NCBI GenBank assembly: GCA_021769725.1 | Contig: JAETSI010000001.1 | Span: forward strand, 167,340 to 231,339 | DNA length: 64,000 bases | Source: Oscillospiraceae bacterium | Lineage (GTDB): Bacteria > Bacillota > Clostridia > Oscillospirales > Ruminococcaceae | Reading direction: 5' to 3' | Shown: piece by piece, positions 1 through 9,470 of the stretch | Position numbering within the stretch: the first letter of the stretch is position 1 | How the letters are laid out: each line of letters begins with the position of its first letter | Made by a program: the position numbers and the translations under genes | The notes under the pieces: generated by a model | The model's input: only the letters and a program-made list of their open reading frames with translations | Told to the model about the DNA's origin: nothing | The model's database searches: none

Positions 1-101
1 AACATAGGCTGAGGATCAGGAGAAAAGCAGAAAAAACATTTTATGATAGTCAGAATTTGCTCAGTCTTTCTTCAAAAAACATTACAGCGAGGTACGATAA
101 T

Positions 102-902
102 ATGGACGCAAAGAGCATTACAGAAAAAATAAGGTCATTTTTAAAGGAAAATACCATAAATCATAGTACATACTGGTATCCTCTGTCTGAAATAAAAAGC
201 GGAATTCCGGTATCTGCGTATCTTATCACGGAGATTTACAGCGATAACAGGATCGATTTTATTGAAAGTGTTCTGAAAAGGTGTAATATAAGGTTTGGCT
301 ATTGGATACAGGAATATATTGAAGAACTACATAACGGTGATCTGATTGAAATGCTGTATGAAAAAGATGAGGACGGTTATGTTTTTCCGTGGCTTTCTGA
401 AATGTTTATATTTGATCGGTCTGAAAAATGGCTTATATATATTTCGCATGAGGAAACGATTGCCTTTACCGGAGAAGAACTTGTAAAAGCAGCAAGGGAA
501 ATCATACCTGAAAAATATGAAATTCAAGGATCGTATAATTGTCTGACTAACGAACAGATGACTGCGGCACTGATAAAACGTCTTGGATTTGATTTTGATA
601 CGATCCCAAAAGGTGAAATAAAAGATCTGCTGAAAAGAGAAATTGAAAATTTTCATGAAGGCAGTTCAGAATATATCAGATTGTTATGCGGATATCTGTT
701 CTGTCTTGGAGATGCGGAGAATGCTGAATTGATAGAAATGGCAAAGTATGGTATCAACATGGATGTAGGCTGCATGATAGATTATGAATGGGTAGAAAGT
801 TTGAAAAACGGCGGTGTTCAAAGCGAATATATACGTTCACGAGATGAGCTTATAGAGGACTTTGTTAGATATTATAGCAACTTTGAAACGAGTGATGAGT
901 GA
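102..902 (+). CDS. Hypothetical protein, possibly truncated at the left window edge
   Basis: I do not recognise a family. The protein from the ATG at 102 is about 266 residues, acidic, with no signal peptide, membrane segment or cysteine motif visible, so it looks cytoplasmic. A purine-rich GCGAGGT lies 9 bases upstream of this ATG and supports it. The same frame is however open back to position 3 without a stop (TTG at 57 is another possible start), so the gene could begin outside the window. The stop overlaps the beginning of the next gene, suggesting co-transcription with the radical SAM protein. No function is proposed. Confidence 0.6.
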   Translation: MDAKSITEKIRSFLKENTINHSTYWYPLSEIKSGIPVSAYLITEIYSDNRIDFIESVLKRCNIRFGYWIQEYIEELHNGDLIEMLYEKDEDGYVFPWLSEMFIFDRSEKWLIYISHEETIAFTGEELVKAAREIIPEKYEIQGSYNCLTNEQMTAALIKRLGFDFDTIPKGEIKDLLKREIENFHEGSSEYIRLLCGYLFCLGDAENAELIEMAKYGINMDVGCMIDYEWVESLKNGGVQSEYIRSRDELIEDFVRYYSNFETSDE

Positions 903-907
903 TAAAA

Positions 908-1810
908 ATGGATAACCTTTTGAAAAACTGCCGTTTGTGTCCAAGACAATGCGGCATAAATCGCTATGAAAACACTGGGTACTGCGGCGTCGGAGAGGAA
1001 ATTCTCGGAGCGAAGGCTTGTCTGCATCAATGGGAAGAACCCTGTATATCATACAGGAACGGTGCCGGAACAGTGTTCTTTTCAGGATGCAGTCTCCATT
1101 GCTGTTTCTGTCAGAACGCTCCTATAAGCAATGAGATCAAAGGAAAAGCGATCACTGTCCGGCAGCTGAGCGAGGTATTCCTTCGACTTCAGGAACAGGG
1201 AGCAGACAGCATAGAGCTGGTTACGCCGACCCATTATGTGCTGCAGATAATTTCTGCTCTGGATATGGTAAAGCATCGTCTGGGGATTCCTGTTATCTGG
1301 AACAGCGGCGGCTATGAGCTTCCGGAAACGATAAGGCTTCTGGACGGATATATTGACGTTTATCTGCCGGATATAAAGTATTTTTCCTCCGATATTTCAG
1401 CAAAGTACAGCAATGCTCCCGACTACTTTGAGTATTCCTCGGCGGCTGTACTGCGTATGATAAATCAGGCTGGAAAGCTTGTTTACAACGATCAGGGAGG
1501 ACTTATCAGAGGAACGGTTATCCGTCATCTTGTTCTGCCGTCTCACCGTCATGATTCAATGAAAATACTGGACTGGATCGCTGAAAATACCACTCCGGAA
1601 ACGGCTCTGCTAAGCCTTATGAGTCAGTACACTCCGTTTGACGGTATCCCGGACAGCTGTTCTGAGCTGCGTCGCCGTATAACAAAAATGGAATATAATT
1701 CCGTTGTCCGTCACGCACAGGATCTTGGTCTTGACGGATTTATTCAGGAAAAAGCTTCGGCATCTGCCGATTATGTTCCTGATTTCGATTTTTCCGGACT
1801 GCCGGAATAA
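908..1810 (+). CDS. Radical SAM protein, PflX / pyruvate-formate-lyase-activating-enzyme-like
   Basis: About 300 residues. Near residue 55-62 there is a CxxxCxxC motif (CSLHCCFC), the canonical radical SAM iron-sulfur ligand set. An earlier pair of Cys motifs (CRLCPRQCG near residue 7-15, then a YCGVG) is typical of the PflX / COG1313 branch of putative glycyl-radical-activating enzymes. The family uses S-adenosylmethionine to generate a 5'-deoxyadenosyl radical; the substrate of PflX-type members is not established. A GTG at 899 that overlaps the previous stop (GTGA) is an alternative start. No glycyl radical enzyme lies nearby, so the partner is unknown. Confidence 0.85.
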   Translation: MDNLLKNCRLCPRQCGINRYENTGYCGVGEEILGAKACLHQWEEPCISYRNGAGTVFFSGCSLHCCFCQNAPISNEIKGKAITVRQLSEVFLRLQEQGADSIELVTPTHYVLQIISALDMVKHRLGIPVIWNSGGYELPETIRLLDGYIDVYLPDIKYFSSDISAKYSNAPDYFEYSSAAVLRMINQAGKLVYNDQGGLIRGTVIRHLVLPSHRHDSMKILDWIAENTTPETALLSLMSQYTPFDGIPDSCSELRRRITKMEYNSVVRHAQDLGLDGFIQEKASASADYVPDFDFSGLPE

Positions 1811-1905
1811 TTTCGTAACGTTTGTTAAAGATAACAATCTTGTGTCACATCCTTCTTAAAAAAGCTGTTATATTAAGTGAGACGTCTCAAGGAAGAGGTG
1901 ATAAC

Positions 1906-2442
1906 ATGACCAGTAAGGAAACAGAAAAGCTAAAGCAGCTCTACGAAATCTATGAGCAGCCGATGTTCAGAATAGCCTATGCGGTTCTGCACAGTAATGA
2001 GCTGGCAGAAGATGCAGTTTCGGATGCTTTTATACGTATTATCGAACGGCTGGACAGAATAGGTGTTGTTAAAAGCGATAAGACCAAAAACTATATCGTA
2101 AGGGTGATAAAAAGCACATCTATTAATATTTACCGGAAAAACAGGTCGTTTTTCGTCAGGGAAGTTCCTATAGACGATGAAACCATGCAGATCCCGGATA
2201 GTTCTCCCGGGGTGGAAAGAATTGTTATAAACGCTGAAAACAGCCGGGAACTCGATAATATGCTGGAAAAGATCAGCGTAACCGACCGCAATATTGTTTT
2301 ATTAAGATGCCGTGAAGAATTATCGTGGAAAGAAGTTGCAAAAAATCTGTCTCTTACTGAGACTGCCGCCAGAAAGCGTTTTGAAAGAATAAGAAAACGC
2401 CTTATCGGCATGAAAGGAGAACCATCTGATGGAAAGATCTAA
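1906..2442 (+). CDS. RNA polymerase sigma factor, ECF-type (sigma-70 family)
   Basis: 178 residues with region 2 in the first half (YEIYEQPMFRIAYAVL, then LAEDAVSDAFIRIIERL) and a region 4 helix-turn-helix at the C-terminal end (DRNIVLLRCREELSWKEVA, then TETAARKRFERIRKRL). It would direct RNA polymerase to an alternative promoter set. The start at 1906 is chosen because GGAAGAGGTG precedes it by a good distance; the longer open frame from 1822 has no ribosome-binding site. It overlaps the next gene by 14 bases. That gene encodes a single-pass membrane protein, the usual arrangement for a sigma factor and its anti-sigma or sensor partner. The target regulon is not visible here. Confidence 0.9.
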   Translation: MTSKETEKLKQLYEIYEQPMFRIAYAVLHSNELAEDAVSDAFIRIIERLDRIGVVKSDKTKNYIVRVIKSTSINIYRKNRSFFVREVPIDDETMQIPDSSPGVERIVINAENSRELDNMLEKISVTDRNIVLLRCREELSWKEVAKNLSLTETAARKRFERIRKRLIGMKGEPSDGKI

Positions 2443-3937
2443 ATTACCAAGCAAAAAAGAATTTGATAGGATAGTGGAAGAGGCATTCTCCGCAGATGAA
2501 CGTCACAGCTTTTCCCTACAGTACAAGCAGAAGAAGGATAATATACAGAGAGGTATCATTATGAAAAAAACAAACAACAAGCTGGAGCGTGTTTTTGTTG
2601 GCGCTGTAGCTGCTGCCGTGCTGGCTGTAGTTGCCGTTCCTACAGGCGTGGTTCTTAAAAATAAGCTTGCTCCGGCAGAAATAGTTCCCGGAACAGACGA
2701 AAACGCAGTTGTCGTTGAAGCCACAAAAGATCCTGAAGAAATTACCGAGCCTGCAACTGATGTTGACATTGCTCCGGAATTCAATGAAGAACCCAAAACT
2801 TATGAGTTCGGCTGGCTGCCCGATGACATGACATCTGACGGCTGGAAACTCCATAGCTCCGATCATACGTCGTGCATTACGCCTGTCATTTACAGGTATA
2901 CACCGGATCAGGAGCTTCTTCCGAGGGAAAACTTCCCGACTGCTTCCACTGATGAATACACCTTTGAAAATAAAAACGTAAAGATTTTTTATTCGTGCGA
3001 TTTCAGAACTATCGAAGAGAACAATTTCGGACGCAATGTGTGGATCACCTTTGAGGGCAGTCAGTATGCTGTTTTTCTCTATGTTTCAGACGGCGTTGAT
3101 GATGAAGTGCTGAAGCAGATCATTGAGAATATTTCACTTGTTCCGACATCTGAGGATAATTCACAGATATACGAAGAACCTGTTCAGAAGGAACAGCCGG
3201 CAGGGGATACAGGATCTGTATCGGTTGAAATACCGGATGGCATCCCGTCTGAAAATCTGAATCTTATTACGTTAGGCGAAACATATACCGATACTTTTGA
3301 TTTTTGGCAGGATCATACGACGGTAATGGACATTACGGCTACTGATGCATATATTACCAGAAGCCTGGACGGTATTGTTACAGATCCAATCGGTCTGGAT
3401 GCGGATTACAGTAAATTTGCTGACGAAAACGGAAATATAATCAACTGCTATACCGAATGGTTTGAGAATGTTCAGCAGCCCGACGGAACATATAAAAAGG
3501 AAATTATTGATACTGAAACAGTTGGTTCAAAGATCCTTGTGGTAGATATGACGCTTACAAACAGATCAGATATGAGTGATGAATATAATATCCATCCGAC
3601 ACTGATGACTAATTATAGCGGAAAGCTTCTCAGATTGACCGAAGCGGAAAAAGCGGTAAAAAACGGCGATTGTTCCTGTTACTGCAATATGGATGAACTG
3701 TGCGGCGATCGTCAGGCAGCGTTTTCACTTTCGGTAAACGGAACGAAGGGAGATCATAACTCCGTGATTCTTGAGCCCGGCGAAAGCGCAGAAGTACGTC
3801 TTGCATTCCTTCTCCGTGAAGACGAGACCGACAGAAAGCTTTACCTCAGTATGATAGATCAGGGATTCAGCACCGACGACGAATCTTATTTGAATAGTAA
3901 TGTGTTCCTTGATCTCAGCGGAGTTGCCGAAAAATAA
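2429..3937 (+). CDS. Membrane-anchored extracytoplasmic protein, probable anti-sigma partner of the upstream sigma factor
   Basis: 502 residues: a charged cytoplasmic N-terminus of about 50 residues, one hydrophobic span at about 52-75, an acidic Thr/Glu-rich linker, and two extracellular modules. The first (about 125-240) resembles DUF4367-type sensor domains of sigma-factor-linked proteins. The second (about 265-500) looks like a DUF4352/DUF5027-type immunoglobulin-like domain with a cluster of cysteines (CSCYC near residue 415). Its ATG lies inside the end of the sigma gene with AAAGGAG upstream, so translation is probably coupled. Acting as anti-sigma factor is inferred from topology and gene order; no zinc-binding anti-sigma HxxxCxxC motif is present. 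A strong terminator follows. Confidence 0.7.
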   Translation: MERSKLPSKKEFDRIVEEAFSADERHSFSLQYKQKKDNIQRGIIMKKTNNKLERVFVGAVAAAVLAVVAVPTGVVLKNKLAPAEIVPGTDENAVVVEATKDPEEITEPATDVDIAPEFNEEPKTYEFGWLPDDMTSDGWKLHSSDHTSCITPVIYRYTPDQELLPRENFPTASTDEYTFENKNVKIFYSCDFRTIEENNFGRNVWITFEGSQYAVFLYVSDGVDDEVLKQIIENISLVPTSEDNSQIYEEPVQKEQPAGDTGSVSVEIPDGIPSENLNLITLGETYTDTFDFWQDHTTVMDITATDAYITRSLDGIVTDPIGLDADYSKFADENGNIINCYTEWFENVQQPDGTYKKEIIDTETVGSKILVVDMTLTNRSDMSDEYNIHPTLMTNYSGKLLRLTEAEKAVKNGDCSCYCNMDELCGDRQAAFSLSVNGTKGDHNSVILEPGESAEVRLAFLLREDETDRKLYLSMIDQGFSTDDESYLNSNVFLDLSGVAEK

Positions 3938-3958
3938 AAACATGATCTGAAAATTCAA

Positions 3959-3996
3959 GCCCTGCGATATTTTATCTGATATCGCAGGGCTTTTTT
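3959..3996 (+). terminator. Intrinsic terminator after the sigma/partner operon
   Basis: A 12-bp perfect stem (GCCCTGCGATAT pairing with ATATCGCAGGGC) with an 8-base loop is followed directly by six T. It separates the sigma module from the two-component system. Confidence 0.9.
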
Positions 3997-4001
3997 ATGC
4001 A

Positions 4002-4030
4002 TTGACAATTTAGCAAATAAAGGATATAAT
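4002..4030 (+). promoter_or_regulatory. Sigma-A promoter for the two-component system
   Basis: TTGACA at 4002-4007 and TATAAT at 4025-4030 are separated by 17 bases, and an ATG with a GGAGG site follows 35 bases downstream. Confidence 0.85.
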
Positions 4031-4064
4031 ATTCATTGAAAAAAGTTCTGGAGGAATAATAATT

Positions 4065-4736
4065 ATGACAAATATTCTTTTGGTAGAGGATGATAAGAAC
4101 ATTATTTCAAATTTGTGCGAATTTCTTTCGTCCGAGGGATTCAATGTGAGAACGGCTTCCGGACAGAAAGACGCTATTGCTTCTGTTGAAAATGATCCTC
4201 CCGATCTGGTTCTGCTCGATATTTCTTTGGCTGACGGAAACGGTTTTGCGGTATGCTCGGCGATAAAAAGCAGATATAATATTCCCGTTATTTTTCTGAC
4301 CGCTTCCGGCGACGAATACAGTACCGTTACCGGTTTTGATCTTGGTGCGGACGATTATATATCGAAGCCTTTTCGTCCCCGCGAGCTGATCTCAAGAATT
4401 AAAAATATATTAAGACTGACCGGAAGTATCGGAGCAGTCATACAGCTTGGCGATATTACTGTTGATACAATAAAAGGAACGGCTGTCAGAAACGGAAAGG
4501 ATCTGTATCTTTCAGCCCTTGAATACAGACTTCTGCTTACATTTATCAATAACCGGGGCGCTGTTCTTTCAAGGAATCAGCTGCTTGAATCCATATGGGA
4601 TATCGCCGGAGAGTTTGTAAACGACAATACACTGACCGTTTATATAAAAAGGCTGAGGGATAAAATAGAGAATGATCCACAGAATCCGCTTATCATAAAA
4701 ACGGTTCGTGGAATGGGCTATAAGGTGGATCTATGA
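4065..4736 (+). CDS. OmpR/PhoB-family response regulator
   Basis: 223 residues. The receiver domain (1-120) shows the acidic pair EDD at 8-10, the phosphoacceptor Asp in LVLLDISL (about 52), the conserved Thr in FLTAS and the Lys in ISKPF. The C-terminal winged helix (about 130-223) has the usual LTVYIKRLRDKIE recognition helix and the KTVRGMGYKVDL ending. The gene is driven by a strong promoter and its stop overlaps the start of the sensor kinase by four bases (ATGA). It most likely controls the ABC exporter that follows, where GTCAC direct repeats spaced by 11 bases fit the tandem-site mode of OmpR-type regulators. The inducing signal is unknown. Confidence 0.92.
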   Translation: MTNILLVEDDKNIISNLCEFLSSEGFNVRTASGQKDAIASVENDPPDLVLLDISLADGNGFAVCSAIKSRYNIPVIFLTASGDEYSTVTGFDLGADDYISKPFRPRELISRIKNILRLTGSIGAVIQLGDITVDTIKGTAVRNGKDLYLSALEYRLLLTFINNRGAVLSRNQLLESIWDIAGEFVNDNTLTVYIKRLRDKIENDPQNPLIIKTVRGMGYKVDL

Positions 4737-5737
4737 TGAAATTACTGCGTAATACTGAAGTTTTAAGAGGAATTCTGTTCCTTGCGGCAGTTTCAGCCGC
4801 AGCTGTGATATATTCTTTTTATGCGGATGTCAGTTCAGTGATTTTTATTTCTGTGCTTTGTCTGGCATTTATCGTCATCCACATTTTTATAACATGGAAA
4901 AGATACCGCAGGATAAGCAGTCTTGCCTCTGATATAGACAGCATTCTTCACGGAAACGATCATATCATGCGCAGCTCATACGACGAGGGCGAGCTTGCCG
5001 TTCTCGAATGCGAAATATATAAAATGATCGTCTGCCTGCGTGAACAGCGGCAGAGACTGATGAATGACAAGATCTATCTTGCCGATTCCATAGCCGATAT
5101 CTCACATCAGATACGAACGCCGCTGACCTCGATAAATATTATTGTGCAGCTTCTTTCAAAACCCGGGCTTGACGACGACCGCCGCTTCCGGCTCTGTTTT
5201 GAACTCCGGCAGTTGCTCTCACGGATAGACTGGCTGATAACTTCACTCCTGAAAATTTCAAAGCTTGACGCCGGAACGATCACATTCAATCGGGAAAAAA
5301 TCAGTCTTCTGGAGCTTATTGAAAAATCCTGTGCCCCACTGCTTGTTTCGATAGATCTGCGTGAACAGACGCTGGATATAAAAGCGTCCGGAAACGTTTC
5401 GGGTGATATTGCATGGAACTGTGAAGCGATCGGCAATATTGTCAAAAATTGTACGGAGCATACTCCTGCCGGTGGAACTATCTCGATCACTGCCGAGGAA
5501 AACCCGCTTTTTTCAGAAATATGCATCTGCGATAACGGCAGCGGTATTGCGGAGGATGATCTTCCACATATTTTTGAACGTTTTTACAAAGGTGAAAATT
5601 CGGATGAAAGCAGTTTCGGCATCGGTTTGAATCTTGCAAGAATGATAATCACAAATCAGAACGGTACTGTAAAGGCAGAGAATCGGCTGTCGGGAGGGGC
5701 CAAGTTTATTATAAGATTTTATAAAGAGATAATCTGA
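4733..5737 (+). CDS. Sensor histidine kinase, short-loop (intramembrane-sensing) type
   Basis: 334 residues. Two transmembrane helices (about 11-30 and 35-53) are separated by only a handful of residues, as in BceS-like intramembrane-sensing kinases that usually read the state of a partner ABC transporter rather than bind a ligand outside. The HisKA motif is DISHQIRTPLTS at about 122-133. The ATPase domain has an N box (IVKNCTEHTPAGG), a G1 box (CDNGSGI), an F box (HIFERFYKG) and a G2 box (GIGLNLAR). It overlaps the response regulator by four bases and lies directly upstream of an FtsX-type transporter, which matches the cell-envelope or peptide-antibiotic detoxification modules known in Firmicutes. 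Confidence 0.9.
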   Translation: MMKLLRNTEVLRGILFLAAVSAAAVIYSFYADVSSVIFISVLCLAFIVIHIFITWKRYRRISSLASDIDSILHGNDHIMRSSYDEGELAVLECEIYKMIVCLREQRQRLMNDKIYLADSIADISHQIRTPLTSINIIVQLLSKPGLDDDRRFRLCFELRQLLSRIDWLITSLLKISKLDAGTITFNREKISLLELIEKSCAPLLVSIDLREQTLDIKASGNVSGDIAWNCEAIGNIVKNCTEHTPAGGTISITAEENPLFSEICICDNGSGIAEDDLPHIFERFYKGENSDESSFGIGLNLARMIITNQNGTVKAENRLSGGAKFIIRFYKEII

Positions 5738-5771
5738 AAACAACAGCAGACAAATATTCCGGTTCTCCAAG

Positions 5772-5825
5772 GTGACGTTTTTGTAATATTAAAGTCACTT
5801 CAATGTCACCCGGGCATGATATAAT
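5772..5825 (+). promoter_or_regulatory. Probable response-regulator-activated promoter of the ABC exporter
   Basis: TATAAT at 5820-5825 has no good -35 at the right distance (best is TTCAAT with a 15-base gap). Two direct GTCAC half-sites at 5794-5798 and 5805-5809 are 11 bases apart, one helical turn, and overlap the -35 region. A GTGAC at 5772-5776 is in the opposite orientation. A weak -35 plus tandem one-turn repeats is the usual layout for OmpR-family activation, so I infer control by the adjacent regulator. Confidence 0.55.
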
Positions 5826-5854
5826 TGAAGCATAATCTGAAAAGGAGAACAGTT

Positions 5855-6538
5855 ATGGAAATTTTAAAAGTTGAAAATCTATGCAAAACTTACGGTAAAG
5901 GCGAAAATATCGTTCATGCGCTCGATAATGTTTCGTTTTCAGTCAGCAAAGGAGAGTTTGTTGCTATAATCGGACCGTCCGGTTCAGGCAAATCCACTCT
6001 GCTTCATATCCTTGGAGGCGTTGACAAGCCGACCAGCGGAAAGGTCTTTATGGACGGCTGCGATGTCTACTCCCAGAACGAAGATCAGCTTGCAGTATTC
6101 AGGCGCCGTCAGGTAGGACTTATTTATCAGTTCTACAACTTGATACCGGTTCTGAATGTTACGGAAAACATTACGCTTCCGGTACTTATGGACAGCCAGA
6201 AAGTGAATACGGAGAGACTGAACGAGCTTATTGCGACACTTAAACTGAACGGACGTGAAAATCATCTTCCGAATCAGCTTTCAGGCGGACAGCAGCAGCG
6301 TGTTTCTATCGGAAGAGCGCTTATGAATTCTCCTGCCGTAGTTCTTGCCGATGAACCTACCGGTAATCTTGACAGCAAGAACAGTCAGGAGATAATGGAA
6401 CTGCTTAAATATTCCAATGAAAGATATAATCAGACGCTTATTATTATCACCCATGATGAGAATATCGCCCTTCAGGCAGACAGGATACTTACGGTCGAGG
6501 ACGGAAAGATCAAAAATGACGAGGTGATACGCAGATGA
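5855..6538 (+). CDS. ABC transporter ATP-binding protein (LolD/MacB/BceA type)
   Basis: 227 residues from the ATG at 5855, which has AAAGGAG six bases upstream. It contains Walker A (GPSGSGKST), Q-loop (IYQFYNLIP), signature (LSGGQQQR), Walker B ([13 protein letters not shown]) and H-loop (ITHDE). The [10 protein letters not shown] wording is typical of exporters that pair with FtsX-fold permeases. It would energise the next gene product at the cytoplasmic face of the membrane. The stop overlaps the permease start by four bases. Together with the upstream two-component system it forms a self-regulated exporter or detoxification module. Confidence 0.93.
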   Translation: MEILKVENLCKTYGKGENIVHALDNVSFSVSKGEFVAIIGPSGSGKSTLLHILGGVDKPTSGKVFMDGCDVYSQNEDQLAVFRRRQVGLIYQFYNLIPVLNVTENITLPVLMDSQKVNTERLNELIATLKLNGRENHLPNQLSGGQQQRVSIGRALMNSPAVVLADEPTGNLDSKNSQEIMELLKYSNERYNQTLIIITHDENIALQADRILTVEDGKIKNDEVIRR

Positions 6539-9234
6539 ACATTTTTCATAAAGTCACTTTGCAGTCGCTTAAAAGAAACAAAACACGGACTGTAGTAACA
6601 ATAATCGGAATAGTTCTTTCTACTGCGCTGATATGTGCGGTTTCAACATCGGTTTCGAGTTTCCTTGATTATATGAAGAGATCTATCATATATGAAAACG
6701 GCAATTGGCAGGGAAGCGTTATGGATGCCGATTATGATTCCTACAGCCTTATTAAAGATTCCGATGAAGTATCGGAAACGGTTTATGCTCAGCAGGTAGG
6801 ATATGCTGAAATCGACAGCGATAATAGAGAAAAACCGTTTCTGTATATCCTTGGAGCGGATAAAAAATTTGCAGATACGATGTCTGTACACATAAAGTCA
6901 GGCAGATTTCCGGAAAATGAAAATGAGATAATGCTTCCGGATCATCTTGCGAATAACGCCGGACTTTCATGGTCTGTCGGCGATACTGTTGAACTGGATA
7001 TAGGTCAGCGCACAAGAGACGGGTATATTCTTGGACAGAGCAACCCCTATTATGTTTATGATGACGAGGGGAAAGCAATAGAGGAAAATGAACAGTTTAC
7101 AGTAAATGAGACAAGAACTTTTACTGTTGTCGGGCTATTCAGCCGTCTCGGGTTCGAGGACTGGTTTGCTCCGGGATTTACGGCAATAACAGCTCCGTCT
7201 GCCGACGATGCAGGTACTCTCCGTTACGACGTTTATTTCAGCATGAAAAAGCCGAAGGATATTTTTGAATTCATTGAAAAAAACGAACTTGAGGCTTCTA
7301 CAAATGATGAACTTCTTATATGCTACGGAGCAGCAAAGTATAACGGATTTACAGATGTTCTTTACAGCATTGCGGCAATCATTATTGTGCTCATAATGTT
7401 CGGTTCAATTTCGCTTATTTATAATGCTTTTTCTATCTCCGTATCGGAAAGAACAAAACAGTTCGGGTTGTTATCTTCTGTCGGTGCGACCCGTAAACAG
7501 CTTCGCCGCAGTGTTTTCTTTGAAGCCGGAGTAGTAAGTTTGATCGGCATTCCCATTGGAATACTCGTTGGAATTGCCGGAATTGGCACAACATTCGTTT
7601 TTATAGGCGACAAATTTAATTCGTTCGGCGGCAGTGCGTCAGGTGAAGTCAAAATGAAACTTTGCGTTTCTGTAACTGCTGTGATAATTGCCTGTGCAGT
7701 GGCTCTTGTAACGGTTCTCATTTCAGCCTGGATACCGTCAAAAAGAGCAACGAAAATCTCTGCTGTTGAAGCTATCAGGCAGACAAACGACATAAAATCC
7801 CCAAAAAAGCACATTAAAACTCCTAAAATTATCGGAAAAATTTTCGGACTTCCCGGTATTCTTGCTCACAAATATTATAAGAGAAGCAAAAAGAAGTATC
7901 GGGCTACCGTAGTCAGTCTTTTTATGAGCATTGTGCTGTTTATACCGTCCGCCGCATTTACGGATTATCTTGTAGAAATGGCTGACACAACTTTTGATAC
8001 CTATGGATATGATCTGTCCTATATACCTGATTATGAAGATATGTCCGGATTCAGCGAAGATGAAGTTCTCAGAATTATCAGCAATGAAGAAAATACAGAT
8101 CAGGCGGTTTATTGCAGAAGATGTCTGATGACAGGGGAGTTTAAATCCGAAGATTTGACAGATGAAATTAAAAATATTTATACAAACGATTCGGACAGTG
8201 AAATTCCTGTTTATCTTTATTTTGTAAACAATGATGAGTTCACAAGACTGCTTGACGAAAATAATATAAAAAATAAAGATGATTATATGAATTCTGAGAT
8301 GCCGCTGGCTCTGATATATGATAAAGTCAGCTATTTTGATTACAAGAAGGAAAAATATGCAAAAAGCCATATTCTTAACAAAGACAAATGCAGTCTGGAA
8401 ATTGATTTCAGGAAAAAATTTGACGGATATTATTTTGAAACATATGAATATGAGGATGCAGAAGAATCCGAAGCTCAGGCTGAAGAATATGTAATATACA
8501 GAAATAATGATGATCCGGAAGATTCATTAAAAATAAGATCCGATGAATCCAAAATAAGGATGAATATAAATATCGGCAGAAAAATTGAAGAAGCACCGTT
8601 TTTCTTTGAGTATTCCGGCAGCGTCATGATAATCTACCCCCATAGTGCAATGAAAAAAATAATCCCTGAAGAATCTGACGATGATTTTTATGTATCTTTC
8701 AAGTTAAAGTCAGAAGACCATGCCGAAAGCTATACAGCCTTGAAAGAACTTATTGATAATCAGCTTCTTCCGGCAGGAGATATTACAGATTATGCAGAAA
8801 TAGCTGAATCTGACAGAAATGTCGTGACTATAGTTCAGGTATTTGCTTATGGATTTATAGTTCTTATTTCGCTTATTGCCGCTGCAAACGTTTTCAATAC
8901 CATATCAACTAATATCAGTCTCAGACGGCGTGAATTTGCCATGCTTAAATCTATCGGAATGACCGGCGGCGGATTTAACCGCATGATGAATTTTGAATGC
9001 ATACTTTACGGTATAAAGTCGCTGATGTATGGACTTCCTGTTTCGATAGCCGTGACATATTTTATATATCGTTCTGTTTCAGAAGGATTTGAAACTGACT
9101 TCCGGCTTCCGTGGAAAGCAATAGTGATAGCAGTTTCAAGCGTACTGCTTGTTGTTTTTGCAACTATGATGTACTCCATGAACAAAATCAAAAAAGATAA
9201 TCCCATTGATGCTCTGAAAAACGAGAATCTGTAA
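6535..9234 (+). CDS. FtsX-family ABC transporter permease, two FtsX domains
   Basis: 899 residues. There is a transmembrane helix at about 19-40 and a large outer domain to about 275. A three-helix FtsX core at about 275-410 carries a SVGATRKQLRRSV-like coupling helix. A second hydrophobic span follows near 450-475, then a second outer domain and a second FtsX core (about 760-895, with MLKSIGMTGGGF). Duplicated FtsX modules with big extracellular domains are usual in MacB/BceB-like mechanotransmission exporters. Substrate is not evident; peptide antibiotics or lipids are possibilities suggested by the kinase type. No terminator was found after it; the structured repeat begins ten bases beyond the stop. 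Confidence 0.88.
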   Translation: MNIFHKVTLQSLKRNKTRTVVTIIGIVLSTALICAVSTSVSSFLDYMKRSIIYENGNWQGSVMDADYDSYSLIKDSDEVSETVYAQQVGYAEIDSDNREKPFLYILGADKKFADTMSVHIKSGRFPENENEIMLPDHLANNAGLSWSVGDTVELDIGQRTRDGYILGQSNPYYVYDDEGKAIEENEQFTVNETRTFTVVGLFSRLGFEDWFAPGFTAITAPSADDAGTLRYDVYFSMKKPKDIFEFIEKNELEASTNDELLICYGAAKYNGFTDVLYSIAAIIIVLIMFGSISLIYNAFSISVSERTKQFGLLSSVGATRKQLRRSVFFEAGVVSLIGIPIGILVGIAGIGTTFVFIGDKFNSFGGSASGEVKMKLCVSVTAVIIACAVALVTVLISAWIPSKRATKISAVEAIRQTNDIKSPKKHIKTPKIIGKIFGLPGILAHKYYKRSKKKYRATVVSLFMSIVLFIPSAAFTDYLVEMADTTFDTYGYDLSYIPDYEDMSGFSEDEVLRIISNEENTDQAVYCRRCLMTGEFKSEDLTDEIKNIYTNDSDSEIPVYLYFVNNDEFTRLLDENNIKNKDDYMNSEMPLALIYDKVSYFDYKKEKYAKSHILNKDKCSLEIDFRKKFDGYYFETYEYEDAEESEAQAEEYVIYRNNDDPEDSLKIRSDESKIRMNINIGRKIEEAPFFFEYSGSVMIIYPHSAMKKIIPEESDDDFYVSFKLKSEDHAESYTALKELIDNQLLPAGDITDYAEIAESDRNVVTIVQVFAYGFIVLISLIAAANVFNTISTNISLRRREFAMLKSIGMTGGGFNRMMNFECILYGIKSLMYGLPVSIAVTYFIYRSVSEGFETDFRLPWKAIVIAVSSVLLVVFATMMYSMNKIKKDNPIDALKNENL

Positions 9235-9243
9235 ATAGAAAAA

Positions 9244-9462
9244 ACGAATCATAATTGATATCAACACTTTAGTAGGTACTGTATTCAAACCCAAGTCAAG
9301 AGGAAATTTTCTCTATGGATATTCACTCTAATTATATTCAGTACCTCTTTACGAGGTACTGAATATAATTAATACTGGGATTCCAAAGGGGATGTATTCC
9401 CCTTTGGCAGGGGTGTGGGGACAGCGTCCCCACTAAAGCTGATGATATTGGTTATGATTCGT
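9244..9462 (+). repeat. Structured interspersed repeat, copy 1
   Basis: About 219 bases filling the gap between the convergent permease and thiE genes. The ends are inverted repeats (ACGAATCATAA at 9244-9254 with TTATGATTCGT at 9452-9462, and further inside TTTAGT with ACTAAA). Inside are a conserved GTCAAGAGGAAATTTTC block, a long hairpin around 9331-9372 (CAGTACCTC with GAGGTACTG), a CCAAAGGGG/CCCCTTTGG hairpin and a GGGGAC/GTCCCC hairpin. Copies 2 and 3 are at 12670-12883 and 28335-28508. In the thi mRNA it would be read as the complementary strand. Confidence 0.85.
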
Positions 9463-9470
9463 CCTTTTAT

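Noticed and set aside
1822-1905. Upstream extension of the first sigma factor
   Set aside because: No ribosome-binding site at the earlier start, and the extension covers the likely promoter; sigma similarity begins at 1906.
7738-8370. 210-codon minus-strand open frame within the FtsX permease gene
   Set aside because: Antisense shadow of a clear membrane protein gene; the Ile/Phe/Cys-rich translation reflects complementing Asp/Glu-rich codons.
9331-9372. Long hairpin in the repeat considered as the terminator of the ABC permease gene
   Set aside because: There is no T-run after the stem, and the same structure occurs within operons at 12670 and 28335, where termination would be harmful.
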